Below are positions 40,230-51,305 of a stretch of DNA of 64,000 nt, piece by piece (positions within the stretch are counted from its first letter, which is position 1; each line of letters begins with the position of its first letter). The DNA comes from Ferrimonas sp. YFM. GTDB taxonomy: Bacteria; Pseudomonadota; Gammaproteobacteria; Enterobacterales; Shewanellaceae. The notes below the pieces were generated by a model. The model was given only the letters and a program-made list of their open reading frames with translations. It was not told the DNA's origin and made no database searches. The stretch covers positions 4,016,839-4,080,838 of the forward strand of contig NZ_AP027368.1 of NCBI RefSeq assembly GCF_030296015.1, read 5' to 3'. A program made the position numbers and the translations under genes.

Positions 40230-41210
40230 TCACGCCCTGGAAACGGGGAAGGCGGTCACCGCATCGATGTGATTCTCCCCAAGGGCCAGCATGATCAGGC
40301 GGTCCACTCCCAACGCCACCCCGGCACAGTCCGGCAGTCCCGCAGCCAATGCCCGAATCAGCCGGTGGTCGATGGGGCGCTCGGGCAATCCCGCCAGCGT
40401 CCGCTTGCTATTGTCCAGCTCAAAACGGCGCAACTGCTCGTCGGCGTCACTGAGTTCGTGGAAACCGTTGGCCAGCTCTATGCCTTTAAAGTAAACCTCA
40501 AAGCGCTCCGCCACTCTCTTGTCAGAGGGGCTGATGCGGGCCAATGCCGCCTGACTGGCAGGGAAGTCAAACACGAAGCAGGGACGCTCTTGGCCAATCA
40601 CCGGCTCCACCACCATGGAGAACAGCAGCTGCAACAAGGTATCGACGTCTTCCTCTATATCGGCGATGTCACCCAGGCCATGCTCCCGGCAGCAGAACTT
40701 GAGGGCCTCCAGGTCCGCCGCCAGGGGATCCAACCCGGTCACCTGGACAAACGCCTGCTGGTAGGTCAGTCGCTCCGGTTCGGCGCAGTTCAGCACCACC
40801 TGCAGCAGCTGCGCCATCTCATCCATCAGCTGATGATGGTCGAAGCCGGGGCGGTACCACTCCAGCATGGTGAACTCCGGGTTGTGGTGCCTTCCCGCCT
40901 CCTCGTTCCTGAAGCTCTTGCACAGCTGATAGATGGCGCCGCTGCCGGCGCACAGCAGCCGCTTCATGTGAAACTCGGGAGAGGTCATCAGGTAGAGGGG
41001 CACCCCATCGGCGGCACCAGGCCCCACAAAGCGGGTGTCGAAGCTGTGCAGGTGCAGATCGGTCGTGGCCGCCCTGGAGAGAGCCGGGGTATCCACCTCC
41101 ATCACGTCGCGCTGGGCAAAGAACTGGCGGATGCTGGCCATCAACCGGGCTCGCTGCCTGAGGTTTGCCAGGGGGGCCGTAGGTTGCCAATCTTGGCTTA
41201 AAGTCGCCAT
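40230..41210 (-). CDS. epmA: EF-P lysine lysyltransferase EpmA (PoxA/GenX)
   Basis: 326 aa, a class-II lysyl-tRNA-synthetase catalytic core without the anticodon-binding domain. Class II motifs: motif 2 [22 protein letters not shown] and motif 3 [15 protein letters not shown]. Attaches (R)-beta-lysine to Lys34 of EF-P. Start at the Met of MATLSQDW, with GGAGA five bases upstream; two earlier in-frame Met codons are poorer. It lies downstream of efp with a terminator between, so it has a separate or read-through transcript. Confidence 0.95.
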   Translation of the reverse strand: MATLSQDWQPTAPLANLRQRARLMASIRQFFAQRDVMEVDTPALSRAATTDLHLHSFDTRFVGPGAADGVPLYLMTSPEFHMKRLLCAGSGAIYQLCKSFRNEEAGRHHNPEFTMLEWYRPGFDHHQLMDEMAQLLQVVLNCAEPERLTYQQAFVQVTGLDPLAADLEALKFCCREHGLGDIADIEEDVDTLLQLLFSMVVEPVIGQERPCFVFDFPASQAALARISPSDKRVAERFEVYFKGIELANGFHELSDADEQLRRFELDNSKRTLAGLPERPIDHRLIRALAAGLPDCAGVALGVDRLIMLALGENHIDAVTAFPVSRA

Positions 41211-41220
41211 GGGAGTCTCC

Positions 41221-41256
41221 ATAAACAAAAACAGTGGGCCATGGCCCACTGTTTAT
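41221..41256 (-). terminator. Terminator after efp
   Basis: A 12-bp perfect stem AAACAGTGGGCC/GGCCCACTGTTT (41229-41240 with 41243-41254) with only AT between arms, so the real loop opens to CATG or wider. On the minus strand TTTTTGTTTAT follows. Confidence 0.8.
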
Positions 41257-41276
41257 CTCACAAGCGTCTGCCGTGA

Positions 41277-41849
41277 TTACTTGGTGCGAACACGCTCAAC
41301 GTATTCACCGGTACGGGTATCCACTTTCACCATCTCACCGATCTGGATGAACAGAGGTACACGCACCACGGCGCCAGTGGACAGGGTGGCAGGCTTGCCG
41401 CCGGTGCCCTGGGTGTCGCCCTTCAGGCCGGGATCGGTCTCGGTCACTTCCAGAGTCACGAAGTTGGGCGGAGTCACCACGATGGGGTTGTCGTTCCATA
41501 CGGTGATGGTGCAGACATCCTGCTCCACCAGCCACTTCTCGGCGTCACCCACAGCCTTGGCGTCGGCCGCGATCTGCTCAAAGGTGTCGTTGTTCATGAA
41601 GTGCCAGAACTCACCGTCGTTGTACAGGTAAGCCAGGTCATGATCCATTACATCCGCCGCTTCCACGGATTCGCCGGACTTAAAGGTTTTCTCCAGCACC
41701 TTGCCGGTAAGCAATTTGCGGATTTTTACGCGGTTAAAGGCCTGGCCTTTGCCAGGCTTTACAAACTCGTTCTCAATGATGTTGCACGGCTCGCCATCCA
41801 GCATTATCTTTAGGCCGGAGCGAAATTCGTTCGTTGAGTAAGAAGCCAT
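41277..41849 (-). CDS. efp: Translation elongation factor P
   Basis: 190 aa, KOW-like and two OB domains. The modified residue is Lys34 in VKPGKGQAF, as in E. coli, consistent with epmA and epmB beside it. Relieves ribosome stalling at polyproline. Start at MASYSTNEF; five residues can be read upstream, but GGAAGAGA precedes the shorter start. Divergent from epmB across 41 bases. Confidence 0.97.
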   Translation of the reverse strand: MASYSTNEFRSGLKIMLDGEPCNIIENEFVKPGKGQAFNRVKIRKLLTGKVLEKTFKSGESVEAADVMDHDLAYLYNDGEFWHFMNNDTFEQIAADAKAVGDAEKWLVEQDVCTITVWNDNPIVVTPPNFVTLEVTETDPGLKGDTQGTGGKPATLSTGAVVRVPLFIQIGEMVKVDTRTGEYVERVRTK

Positions 41850-41890
41850 TATTTTCTCTTCCAACAGGTCGTTTTGACGTCTAACGGTAA

Positions 41891-42904
41891 ATGATAACCC
41901 GAAATTCCCTGAATTTGCACGACTGCTGGCAACAGGAGTTGGCGCAAGCCTATACAGATCCCAAACTGCTCCTCGAAGCCCTGGATCTTGACCCAGAAAG
42001 CTTCGCCGAAGAGATAGCGGCTCGCACCCTGTTTCCCATGCGGGTTCCCCGCCCCTTCGTGGCCGCCATGGAGAAGGGCAACCCCAGAGATCCGCTGCTG
42101 CTGCAGGTGCTCCCCGCAGCCAGAGAGTTTGACCAGATAGCCGGATACGGTCCTGATCCTCTGGAGGAGCAGGAGGCGGCGGTACCCGGCATACTGCACA
42201 AATACCGAAGTCGCGCCCTGCTGATGCTCAAGGGGGGCTGTGCGGTGAACTGCCGTTACTGTTTCCGGCGTCATTTCCCCTATGGGGAGAACCAGCTGAG
42301 CGGGTCGGCGATGGATCAGGCGCTGGACTACCTGGCATCGGACAGCCGACTCAATGAAGTGATCCTGTCCGGGGGCGATCCCCTGATGGCCAAAGATGTG
42401 CATCTGCAGAGGCTGGTGGAACGCCTGGAGGCCTTGCCGCACCTGAGCCGACTGCGGATTCACTCCAGATTGCCGGTAGTGCTGCCCGCCAGGCTGACCT
42501 CGGAGCTGGGGCAACTGCTCGCCAGCACCCGTCTCAAGACGGTACTGGTGCTGCACATCAATCATCCCAATGAGATCACCCCAGAGTTAAGGGAAGGGCT
42601 GAGCAGCCTCAGTCGGTCCGGGGTGACCCTGCTGAACCAGTCGGTCCTGCTCAAGGGAGTGAACGATTGCGCCGATGTCCTGAGTCAGCTCAGCGAGGCA
42701 CTGTTCGATGCCGGGGTCCTGCCCTACTACCTGCACCTGCTCGATAAGGTTCAGGGCGCCGCCCACTTCGATCTGCCTGAATCCAGGGCCTGGGCGTTGA
42801 TGGCACAGCTGCTCGAAATCCTGCCAGGCTTCCTGGTGCCGCGGCTGGTGAGAGAGGTCGGAGGGCGCAACAGCAAGACCCCGGTGGATCTGCACTTGGC
42901 CTGA
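41891..42904 (+). CDS. epmB: EF-P beta-lysylation protein EpmB (lysine 2,3-aminomutase type)
   Basis: 337 aa radical-SAM enzyme with the [4Fe-4S] motif Cys117-x3-Cys121-x2-Cys124 ([13 protein letters not shown]), [10 protein letters not shown], and the PLP lysine region near LLKGVND. Makes (R)-beta-lysine for EpmA. It lacks the C-terminal extension of clostridial lysine aminomutases, as EpmB does. Confidence 0.95.
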   Translation: MITRNSLNLHDCWQQELAQAYTDPKLLLEALDLDPESFAEEIAARTLFPMRVPRPFVAAMEKGNPRDPLLLQVLPAAREFDQIAGYGPDPLEEQEAAVPGILHKYRSRALLMLKGGCAVNCRYCFRRHFPYGENQLSGSAMDQALDYLASDSRLNEVILSGGDPLMAKDVHLQRLVERLEALPHLSRLRIHSRLPVVLPARLTSELGQLLASTRLKTVLVLHINHPNEITPELREGLSSLSRSGVTLLNQSVLLKGVNDCADVLSQLSEALFDAGVLPYYLHLLDKVQGAAHFDLPESRAWALMAQLLEILPGFLVPRLVREVGGRNSKTPVDLHLA

Positions 42905-42942
42905 GGGGTACAATCCCGCCAGATTTGGAAGGAGAACCAACT

Positions 42943-43482
42943 ATGTCACTGCTTTGGGTCACCGACATCTGGGGCCAGCACGCCAGCCTGAAGGGCCAGA
43001 TAGAGAGCCTCAGCCAACACGCCGGGGAGTGTCAGCTGCTTGACCCCTATGCGGGTCAGCCATTTGCGTTCAACGATCAGCAGCAGGCCTACGATTACTT
43101 CCTGTGCCGCTGCAGCAAGCCCGGCTATGCGGACAAGCTGGAAGCCTGGCTGGACGCTCACCAGGAACCGGTCACCCTGCTGGGCTTTTCCGCCGGGGCC
43201 AACGCCATCGCCACTCTGCTGAGCCGCCGCAGCTTCCCCCAGGTTCAAAAAGCGATCCTGGTCTACGGCAGTGAACTGCCCCAGTTGGACGGGTCTCTGC
43301 CAGTGGAAACCCACCTGCTGTTGTGTCAGGAGGATGCAGGCGCCGACAAACTGGCTCAGGCCCAGTGGCCCGCCAGCATTCACCTGACCGAGGCACCCCA
43401 CGGCTTTATCAATCCCAGGGCACCGGCCTACGACGCCGGCCAGGCCGACAAAGCCTGGGACTGGATCCAGCAAAGACTCTGA
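42943..43482 (+). CDS. Small alpha/beta-hydrolase, dienelactone-hydrolase type
   Basis: 179 aa from the ATG at 42943 (AAGGAGA seven bases upstream). The nucleophile elbow is LLGFSAGANAIA (Ser83) and the catalytic His is probably in EAPHGFINP. The acid may be the Asp in LCQEDAGAD. No signal peptide. The substrate is unknown. It follows epmB by 38 bases on the same strand but has no evident functional link. Confidence 0.8.
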   Translation: MSLLWVTDIWGQHASLKGQIESLSQHAGECQLLDPYAGQPFAFNDQQQAYDYFLCRCSKPGYADKLEAWLDAHQEPVTLLGFSAGANAIATLLSRRSFPQVQKAILVYGSELPQLDGSLPVETHLLLCQEDAGADKLAQAQWPASIHLTEAPHGFINPRAPAYDAGQADKAWDWIQQRL

Positions 43483-43490
43483 TCTGGTTG

Positions 43491-44324
43491 TCAGTTGGCA
43501 GGGCAGCGGCTCTGCCAGCAGTCGGTCACCTTGAGTCCCTGCTCCCTGAGCAGGGCCACCACACTCTCTTCGCCCACCAGGTGACCGGCACCGACCACCA
43601 CGAACACTGGCCCCTTTGTGTCCCCCAACCAGGAGATCAGAGTGTCTCTCATCCCCTGATTGCGCTTGACCATCAACGCCTCCCAGGCTTCAGGCTCTTC
43701 GGCGATATCTTCGAAAGTCAGCTTCGCCAGCAGGTCGTGATCACCGCTGCGCCAGGCATTCAGCAGCGGCCCGACGTCCATAGGCTCCATTGCCCCCTCC
43801 AGCATCGCCTGCTGAGTGGCATCGGACAGGCCATCGAACACCCGCATCTGCAACAGCATCCCCTCCAGCTCCCACAGAGGTTTCTGACCCCGGCGCTCAC
43901 TGAAGTAGGCCTCAACCCCCTGGGCAGACTGATACCCCGCGCGAGCCATCTCCGCCATCAGCAGCTGTGAGCTCAGGATCCAGGGAGCCAGATTGGGGTC
44001 GCACAACATGCCCCGCTCGCCGCAGTAGGTCGCCAGCTTGCGGGAGAGGCTGTCTGGGAGGGGGGATTTGGCGTAGAGAAAGGGCTGAATCTGTTGGGCA
44101 ATCTTCGGGTCCTGGGTGTCCGCTTCCAGAGCCAGTACGACAGACGTGCTGAAGGCCTGCTCTATCTGCTCGGCAAAGGGGTAAAAGTCCTTCTGCCCCA
44201 CATGAACCGACCCCAGCAACCAGGCTTGCCCCTCGGCGCCCTGTACATGGAAGAAGGGAGGCTTGTCATCTGGGGCCGCGTAAGCCAGTGTGGTAAACAG
44301 CAGCAGGGATAACAACAGTCGCAT
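43491..44324 (-). CDS. TraB/GumN-family protein (YbaP-like)
   Basis: 277 aa with a signal peptide (MRLLLSLLLFTTLAYA). The two family motifs are LLGSVHVG (about 37-44) and VVVGAGHLVGEESVVALL (about 245-262), each with the conserved His, plus a conserved Glu in LALEAD. The family resembles Tiki-type metalloproteases; bacterial function is not settled. Convergent with the hydrolase gene. Confidence 0.86.
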   Translation of the reverse strand: MRLLLSLLLFTTLAYAAPDDKPPFFHVQGAEGQAWLLGSVHVGQKDFYPFAEQIEQAFSTSVVLALEADTQDPKIAQQIQPFLYAKSPLPDSLSRKLATYCGERGMLCDPNLAPWILSSQLLMAEMARAGYQSAQGVEAYFSERRGQKPLWELEGMLLQMRVFDGLSDATQQAMLEGAMEPMDVGPLLNAWRSGDHDLLAKLTFEDIAEEPEAWEALMVKRNQGMRDTLISWLGDTKGPVFVVVGAGHLVGEESVVALLREQGLKVTDCWQSRCPAN

Positions 44325-44490
44325 GATCTCTCCAAAACTAGGGGCTAAAACGGCTTTTCTTCATCAGATGAAACCGGATAATAGGGCGCTGGGACGTGAC
44401 GACCCTTGCCGACGGCCAGAGCCAGATTAACGGCAACAGGATGTCACGGCCCAATCGATACTAACTTTTCACAGCAAGGATTTGGAGTCT

Positions 44491-44808
44491 ATGTCCTACA
44501 ACCAGGTGATCGCCCAGTTTAAAGCAACCTTTCAGCAAGCCTACCGCCAAGTGGTTGATGCCGATGCCATGCTGGAGCAGTTGCGTCAGGAGGGGCATGG
44601 GAAATTTGAGTCCGTTTTTCCAGAAGGCCAGGGATTTACCACCAAGGCCAACCGCTTTATGCCCTACCTGGAAGAGGTGGTCGGTGAATTCGACCAGTTT
44701 GAGGCAGCCCCCAGCACCGAGAAATTGCCCCCACTGGTGCAGAAACTGGAACTGCTGCTCTCTACCCTGACCCAGTTTCGCGAGTCGATGAAGAGCGCAG
44801 GTAAGTAA
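44491..44808 (+). CDS. Hypothetical protein, helical
   Basis: 105 aa from the ATG at 44491, with AAGGA ten bases upstream; a TTG three codons earlier is possible. Predicted mostly helical (VIAQFKATFQQAYRQVVDADAMLEQL, LPPLVQKLELLLSTLTQFRESM), acidic, without Cys, signal peptide or membrane segment. I do not recognise a family. Convergent with the VOC gene 25 bases downstream. Confidence 0.65.
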   Translation: MSYNQVIAQFKATFQQAYRQVVDADAMLEQLRQEGHGKFESVFPEGQGFTTKANRFMPYLEEVVGEFDQFEAAPSTEKLPPLVQKLELLLSTLTQFRESMKSAGK

Positions 44809-44833
44809 GCGCTCACAACAAACCTAGAGCCGG

Positions 44834-45685
44834 TTAAATAAGGGACCAGGCGAACCCGTCCGGGTCGACCCAACGGTCGCCGCTCTCCCAGCGTACGCCC
44901 CATTGAGCCAGTTCCGACTTCAGCTCTTTGGGGAGCGCGCCCGACACCCCAAGTCCATCAAACCCCCTCTCCGGCCCATTGTGGTATCGGAAGCCAGGCA
45001 ATGACTCTGTTCCCTGGATATGCTGCAACTCCAGCAGGGTATAGGAGCGCTGCCAAAGCCACTCCCTGTTGGCCACAGCCTCCAATCCCGGCTCCGGCAG
45101 GGCGCTGTCGTCGTAGCCAAGGAAATAGAGGGTCATGTTACGCTCGGGCACAGGCTGCCGGGACAGCAGCCGCATCCCCATGGCCTGCTGATAGAAAGCC
45201 AAAGAGAGTCCGGGGTCCTTCACCCGAACCGTCGACAGCAGCATCGAGGGCGCAAAACTGGCAAACTCACGCTCCCCCTGAGGCTCAGCTGCCACACCAA
45301 AGGTTCTCTGAACCAGCTCTATGCAGTAACCGTCCGGGTCGGTGAAGTGACACAGGGTCGCAACCTGAGGCACCTCGAATGGCTCCCCGGTGGCCACCCC
45401 CATGCGTCGCAGTGCCCACATCGCCCCCGGCACCGAGTCCACCGCCAGTGAAAACTTCCAGTAACCCTCGGCAGGGTTGGGCTGCACTGCCACCGCCAGA
45501 GGAGCCATCTCCTCGATCAGCACCAGCGACGCTTGCCCAGGGCCATAACTCAGAGTGGCACACTGCCGGCCGTTGATTGACTCCAGAGAGACCAGGGCCA
45601 TGGCGAGTTGATTCTGATAAAACGCCAGACTGCGGGACAGGTTTGAGACCCTGAGCCGATGCTCCTCAATCTTCATCTGCAACAT
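44834..45685 (-). CDS. Two-domain VOC (glyoxalase/dioxygenase fold) protein
   Basis: 283 aa made of two vicinal-oxygen-chelate modules: about 5-130 (HRLRVSNLSRSLAFYQNQLAMAL, ending TDPDGYCIELVQ) and about 145-283 (STVRVKDPGLSLAFYQQAMGM, ending VDPDGFAWSLI). A metal-ligand pattern (His at the start, Glu in the end strand) is present in module 1 and weaker in module 2. A lyase or ring-cleaving role cannot be told apart from sequence. The start at 45685 or three codons later is uncertain. Confidence 0.78.
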   Translation of the reverse strand: MLQMKIEEHRLRVSNLSRSLAFYQNQLAMALVSLESINGRQCATLSYGPGQASLVLIEEMAPLAVAVQPNPAEGYWKFSLAVDSVPGAMWALRRMGVATGEPFEVPQVATLCHFTDPDGYCIELVQRTFGVAAEPQGEREFASFAPSMLLSTVRVKDPGLSLAFYQQAMGMRLLSRQPVPERNMTLYFLGYDDSALPEPGLEAVANREWLWQRSYTLLELQHIQGTESLPGFRYHNGPERGFDGLGVSGALPKELKSELAQWGVRWESGDRWVDPDGFAWSLI

Positions 45686-45713
45686 CCTCTGTATCCACCC
45701 CTCTCTTTATACA

Positions 45714-45745
45714 ACAAAAAAGCCGGAGTCATCGGACTCCGGCCT
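45714..45745 (-). terminator. Terminator after DUF3016 gene
   Basis: GCCGGAGT and ACTCCGGC pair around CCGATG (minus strand), followed by six T. It lies about 20 bases past the stop. Confidence 0.78.
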
Positions 45746-45763
45746 TTGAGATACTCAGTGTGT

Positions 45764-46303
45764 CTAGCGTCGAGCTGCCAGGGGCTGAGGCAGATCCCGC
45801 TTGGCCCAGTTCTTGATCATGGTCGTTTCATAGCGCAATGAATCACTGGAGTAGCTCGCCCTGGTGGATCCACGCTCGAAGTTGAGATCCTTAATTTTCA
45901 CCGTGTCGCCATCCAACTGATTGCCACTGGCATCCTGCAGGCTCCAGCTGAACTCAATCATTGGGGGATAGACGCTCTTAACGATACGGATGTCATTGGC
46001 CGCCGCGCCGAAAGAGGGGCGAACGTCCCCGGCCAGGTCTAAGTTGGTCACTGTTATCACCAACTTCTCACCATCATTGAGCAGCGGCTTCAGAGATTTC
46101 TGAAACTCCTTACCCAAAGTGGCAAAGACATGGTTTTCAAACCTGTCCTGACGCCCTGAACTGGCACGAACATCTCGGTAATCGTCAGGACTTTGCCATA
46201 CCACGGTCACCGGACCGTCTTGTGTTGGCCACTCCTGCGCATCGGACTGCGCCGTTGCCCATGGGCTCATCACCAATAACATCAGCCAGGCAAAAGCTCT
46301 CAT
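45764..46303 (-). CDS. DUF3016 exported protein
   Basis: 179 aa from the ATG at 46301-46303, behind GGGAGC. A signal peptide (MRAFAWLMLLVMSPWATA) is followed by the DUF3016 domain with VVWQSPDDYRDVRAS, LVITVTNLDLAGDVRP and the C-terminal LRYETTMIKNW. The function is unknown. A CRP-like site lies 90 bases upstream, so catabolite control is possible. Confidence 0.82.
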   Translation of the reverse strand: MRAFAWLMLLVMSPWATAQSDAQEWPTQDGPVTVVWQSPDDYRDVRASSGRQDRFENHVFATLGKEFQKSLKPLLNDGEKLVITVTNLDLAGDVRPSFGAAANDIRIVKSVYPPMIEFSWSLQDASGNQLDGDTVKIKDLNFERGSTRASYSSDSLRYETTMIKNWAKRDLPQPLAARR

Positions 46304-46392
46304 AGTGCTCCCCTCGTTCGGAATCAAACTGGTTCATTCATTGGTTTAGAGGGGTGTGAGTAAAAATAATTCAATGAGAACATCTAAATATT

Positions 46393-46408
46393 CGTGATTC
46401 AGATCACA
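46393..46408. promoter_or_regulatory. CRP-type binding site upstream of DUF3016 gene
   Basis: CGTGATTCAGATCACA differs from the consensus TGTGA-N6-TCACA only at the first base. Located about 90-105 bases before the DUF3016 start, a usual activation distance. Confidence 0.6.
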
Positions 46409-46575
46409 AAGATTATCTAATGCACCATTTTTAGCATAGCTTTAATGCCCTGACGTATCCGACTTAACCTCTAAGGAGAGCGTCGGGCCAATGCCAAAGC
46501 TCTTAATACTGAGCCTTGGGCAGCAGACAGGACGCCGCTCGGCAGAGCGGCTCCCTATACGACGCAATGGCCGAC

Positions 46576-47430
46576 TCAGGCCAATCCGCGCTCGACGGCG
46601 ACAGCCAGTGACTGGCTCTTGCGGCCAAGCAAGCGCTCCAGGTCGCCGCCGTCATCGAACAGCCAGCCATTGGCGGCGTGAGCCTCGGCATCGGCCAGGG
46701 CAGCGGCAAAGCCTTCTGGCAGACCCGCGCCCACCAGCACGCCGGTGAACTCTGACTGGGACATGGGAGCAAACTCCACCTTTTTGCCACTCTGCCTGGC
46801 CAGCTCCTCAGCGAACTCCGCCAGGGTAAAGGCCTGGCTGCCCGCCAGTTCGTACACCTTGCCCGCCTGATTCTCTTCCGAGGTCAGCACCACCGCCGCC
46901 GCCTCGGCGTAATCTTCCCGAGCCGCCGTAGCCAGACGACCTTCTGCGGCCGCACCGGCCACGGCGCCCATCTCCACCAACCCTGGTGCCTGAGCACTGT
47001 AGTTCTCCGTGTACCAGCCGTTACGCAGCATCACCGCCGCAATCCCGGACTCTGCAATCATCTGTTCGGTGACCTTGTGTTCACCGGCCAGGGCCAGTGG
47101 CGAGCGGTCGGCCTTGAGAATACTGGTGTAAGCCAGCAGTTTCACCCCAGCCTCCCTGGCCGCCTCGATCACTGCCTTGTGCTGAGGCACGCGCTGGCCC
47201 ACCTCGCTGCCGGAGATCAGCAGCAGTTTGTCTGCGCCTGCCAGGGCAGGTGCCAGAGTCTCTGGACGGTTGTAGTCCGCTTGGCGCACCTCGATGCCCT
47301 GCTCTTTCAGATCCTCTGCCTTCTCTGGGGTACGGACCAGGGCGATAAGCTGCCCGGCCGGCACACGCTTCAACAGGGATTGAATCACGAGGCAGCCCAA
47401 TTGGCCGTTGGCTCCGGTGATGGCGATCAT
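46576..47430 (-). CDS. qorB: NAD(P)H:quinone oxidoreductase, QorB-type atypical SDR
   Basis: 284 aa, close in wording throughout to E. coli QorB (286 aa): MIAITGANGQLG (NADP-binding), LLLISGSEVGQRVPQHK, LLAYTSILKAD, LRNGWYTENY, VYELAGSQAFTLAEFAEELARQSGKKV. Reduces quinones. Divergent from a LysR gene, the usual sign that the regulator controls it. Confidence 0.9.
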   Translation of the reverse strand: MIAITGANGQLGCLVIQSLLKRVPAGQLIALVRTPEKAEDLKEQGIEVRQADYNRPETLAPALAGADKLLLISGSEVGQRVPQHKAVIEAAREAGVKLLAYTSILKADRSPLALAGEHKVTEQMIAESGIAAVMLRNGWYTENYSAQAPGLVEMGAVAGAAAEGRLATAAREDYAEAAAVVLTSEENQAGKVYELAGSQAFTLAEFAEELARQSGKKVEFAPMSQSEFTGVLVGAGLPEGFAAALADAEAHAANGWLFDDGGDLERLLGRKSQSLAVAVERGLA

Positions 47431-47536
47431 AGGATTCTCCTTGGAAATTTAAGTCTGTCATATCGATGTGTCAGCCAGTATCGGCAATAATGATTGTCAC
47501 CACTAGACGACCCTTCCCGAATGGAGCGCACCGATT

Positions 47537-48433
47537 TTGAGTACAATCAATTTCTCCCAATTGAAGCCGCTGGCGATCTTCTCCCTGGTGGTGGAGAGCG
47601 GCAGCTTCGCCGCCGCCGCCCGCAAGCTCAACACCAGTCGCTCACGGGTCAGCGAGCAAGTCTCCGGGCTGGAGGAAGCCTTGGGCATTCGTCTGATCCA
47701 GCGCTCGACCCGGCAACTGGCGGTAACCCCGGAAGGGGATCGCATCTATCAGCTGGCCCGGACCCTGCCGGAAGTATTAAACGACGTGGAAGCCATAGGT
47801 CAGCCCGCCGTCCCCAGTGGCCGGGTGGCCCTGACCGTCACCCACGATGTGGGCATCAAACACCTGGCACCGGTGCTGGAGGGGTTTTGCCAACGCTATC
47901 CGCAGATCCAGCTGGACCTGGTGGTCAGCGACCAGCCCCTGGACTTGATTGGCGAGCAGATCGACCTGGGGATTCGTATCGGCTTTCCCAAAGACGACTC
48001 CCTGGTGGCCAGGGTGCTGCACCAAGAAGCGTTTTCCCTCTACGCCAGTCCAGCCTATCTGACGCAGCATGGCACCCCAGCCAGTGCCACCGACCTGGAA
48101 CAGCACAGGTGGATCACCCTGTTCCAATCCGGCTCGGATGGAGCACAGCACCTGATACACCAGGACAACAGCCTCACCATTCGCCCGACAAACTTCTTCC
48201 GCACCAGCTCTCCACTGATGATGCAGCAGATGATCTGCGACGGTCTGGGCATGGGCTGTCTGCTGCCGGTAACCGTCAAGCAGGAGTTGGCCGATGGCAG
48301 GCTGGTTCAGGTGATGCCGGAGATAGGCAGTGAACGGCTGGTTTTCACCCTGCTCTACCCCTCCCGACGGCAGATCCCCCAGCGGGTGCGCTGCCTGATT
48401 GATTATCTGCTGGAGGCGAAGTTGTTCGGCTAG
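47537..48433 (+). CDS. LysR-family transcriptional regulator
   Basis: 298 aa. The N-terminal winged helix (about 8-65: LAIFSLVVESGSFAAAARKLNTSRSRVSEQVSGLE) and the periplasmic-binding-fold effector domain (about 90-295) are complete. The start is TTG (47537), the only sensible in-frame start before the conserved helix. Faces qorB across 106 bases and probably controls it and itself; the effector is unknown. Confidence 0.9.
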   Translation: MSTINFSQLKPLAIFSLVVESGSFAAAARKLNTSRSRVSEQVSGLEEALGIRLIQRSTRQLAVTPEGDRIYQLARTLPEVLNDVEAIGQPAVPSGRVALTVTHDVGIKHLAPVLEGFCQRYPQIQLDLVVSDQPLDLIGEQIDLGIRIGFPKDDSLVARVLHQEAFSLYASPAYLTQHGTPASATDLEQHRWITLFQSGSDGAQHLIHQDNSLTIRPTNFFRTSSPLMMQQMICDGLGMGCLLPVTVKQELADGRLVQVMPEIGSERLVFTLLYPSRRQIPQRVRCLIDYLLEAKLFG

Positions 48434-48557
48434 AGCCAGGCCGGGTCGGTTGTCAGCGCATCCTCACGGCGCTATGTTGCAGACAAGGGCCAGTGACGAC
48501 CCCTGCGCATCGCTCATAGGCAGAGCGATCGCTGTCCTTTAGGGAGAACCCCATACC

Positions 48558-48998
48558 ATGAGCACCTCAAGCCACTATCAGAAGCTGGTCAGCATGTACG
48601 CTGCCGCCCCGATCAATGCCCTCTATCGACCCACCATGGAGGTCGCCGAGGGCAGTGCAACCATAGAGATCGAGCTGTCCGAGCAGTACCACCACTCCGC
48701 CGGCGGAGTGCACGGCTCTGTCTATTTCAAGATGCTGGACGACGCCGCATTCTTCGCCGCCAACTCCCTGGAGCCGGAGTTCTTCGTGCTGACCACCTCC
48801 TTCACCACCTATCTGACCCGGCCGGTGGCCAATGGCAAGATGCGAGCGGTGGGCAAGGTGGTCAACCGCAACAAAACCCAGTTTATTGCCGAGTCCGTGG
48901 TCTACGACAGCGAAGGCAGGGAGTTAGGCCGGGGCAACGGCATCTTTGTCAGGGGCAAATTCCCTCTGGCGGAAGCCAGGGGGTATGCCGAAGGTTAA
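48558..48998 (+). CDS. PaaI-type hotdog thioesterase
   Basis: 146 aa hotdog fold with the conserved HHSAGGVHGSVYFKMLDDAAFFAANS (His-Gly and the Asp of the hotdog helix) and TYLTRPVANG. Hydrolyses an acyl- or aryl-CoA; the substrate is unknown. AGGGAGA precedes the ATG. The leader contains a 7-bp hairpin (48509-48515 with 48523-48529). Confidence 0.85.
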   Translation: MSTSSHYQKLVSMYAAAPINALYRPTMEVAEGSATIEIELSEQYHHSAGGVHGSVYFKMLDDAAFFAANSLEPEFFVLTTSFTTYLTRPVANGKMRAVGKVVNRNKTQFIAESVVYDSEGRELGRGNGIFVRGKFPLAEARGYAEG

Positions 48999-49015
48999 CT
49001 CGCCAAAGCCAAGCA

Positions 49016-49047
49016 CAAAAAAACGGACGCCTTGGCGTCCGTTTTTT
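49016..49047. terminator. Bidirectional terminator (thioesterase gene / groEL)
   Basis: AAACGGACGCC pairs with GGCGTCCGTTT around TT, with A and T runs on both flanks. It is shared by the convergent transcripts. Confidence 0.85.
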
Positions 49048-49071
49048 CATGGAGGTCGGTAGACCGGCAGA

Positions 49072-50739
<1,668 letters not shown>

Positions 50740-50758
50740 TCAGAATCTACAGAGTGAC

Positions 50759-51049
50759 TTATTCTACGATGGCCAGGATGTCGGCCTCAGACATGATCAG
50801 GACCTCTTCACCGTCCACTTTCTCAGTCTTAACGCCATAGCCTTCGTTGAAGATAACAACGTCGCCTACTTTCACGTCCAGAGGCTTCACTTCACCGCTG
50901 TCCAGGATGCGACCATTACCCACGGCCATAACTTCGCCACGGGTGGACTTTTCCGCTGCACTGCCGGTCAGTACGATGCCGCCTGCGGACTTGGACTCAA
51001 CCTCGGTACGCTTAACGATTACCCGGTCATGCAATGGACGAATCTTCAT
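50759..51049 (-). CDS. groS: Co-chaperonin GroES
   Basis: 96 aa, starting [14 protein letters not shown], with the mobile loop [22 protein letters not shown] (about 16-35) that docks on GroEL. First gene of the heat-shock operon. Confidence 0.99.
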   Translation of the reverse strand: MKIRPLHDRVIVKRTEVESKSAGGIVLTGSAAEKSTRGEVMAVGNGRILDSGEVKPLDVKVGDVVIFNEGYGVKTEKVDGEEVLIMSEADILAIVE

Positions 51050-51127
51050 CTCTGATGTCTCCTAAAAGGTTCCGTCTAAAACCAAATCTTCAATAATATG
51101 TGCGGCCTGCGCCGCCAGATGATTTTC

Positions 51128-51162
51128 AATATGGGGCCGATGGTTCAAAACACAAGGGCGAG
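51128..51162 (-). promoter_or_regulatory. Sigma-32 (RpoH) heat-shock promoter of groESL
   Basis: On the minus strand, CTCGCCCTTGTG (51151-51162) matches the -35 box CTCNCCCTTGAA except for the last two bases, and CCCCATATT (51128-51136) matches CCCCATNTA except the last base. The spacer is 14 bases. The leader is about 70 nt. No CIRCE repeat is visible. Confidence 0.85.
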
Positions 51163-51305
51163 GGCAAAATTTTTTTGCTCAGCCCCCGGTAAAAAAGATG
51201 CCACAGAGGCCCGGATTTTACCTCTGCCTCTTTGCGCTGGCCCCCGGGCCACTGGTACCATGCCCTCCCGACGACTCCGTCCCCAACCTAGATGTGACTT
51301 ACCGG

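Noticed and set aside
46491-46748. 85-codon plus-strand frame near an AAGGAGAG
   Set aside because: Spacing from the purine run to the ATG is too long and the frame runs antisense into qorB with Arg-rich shadow composition.
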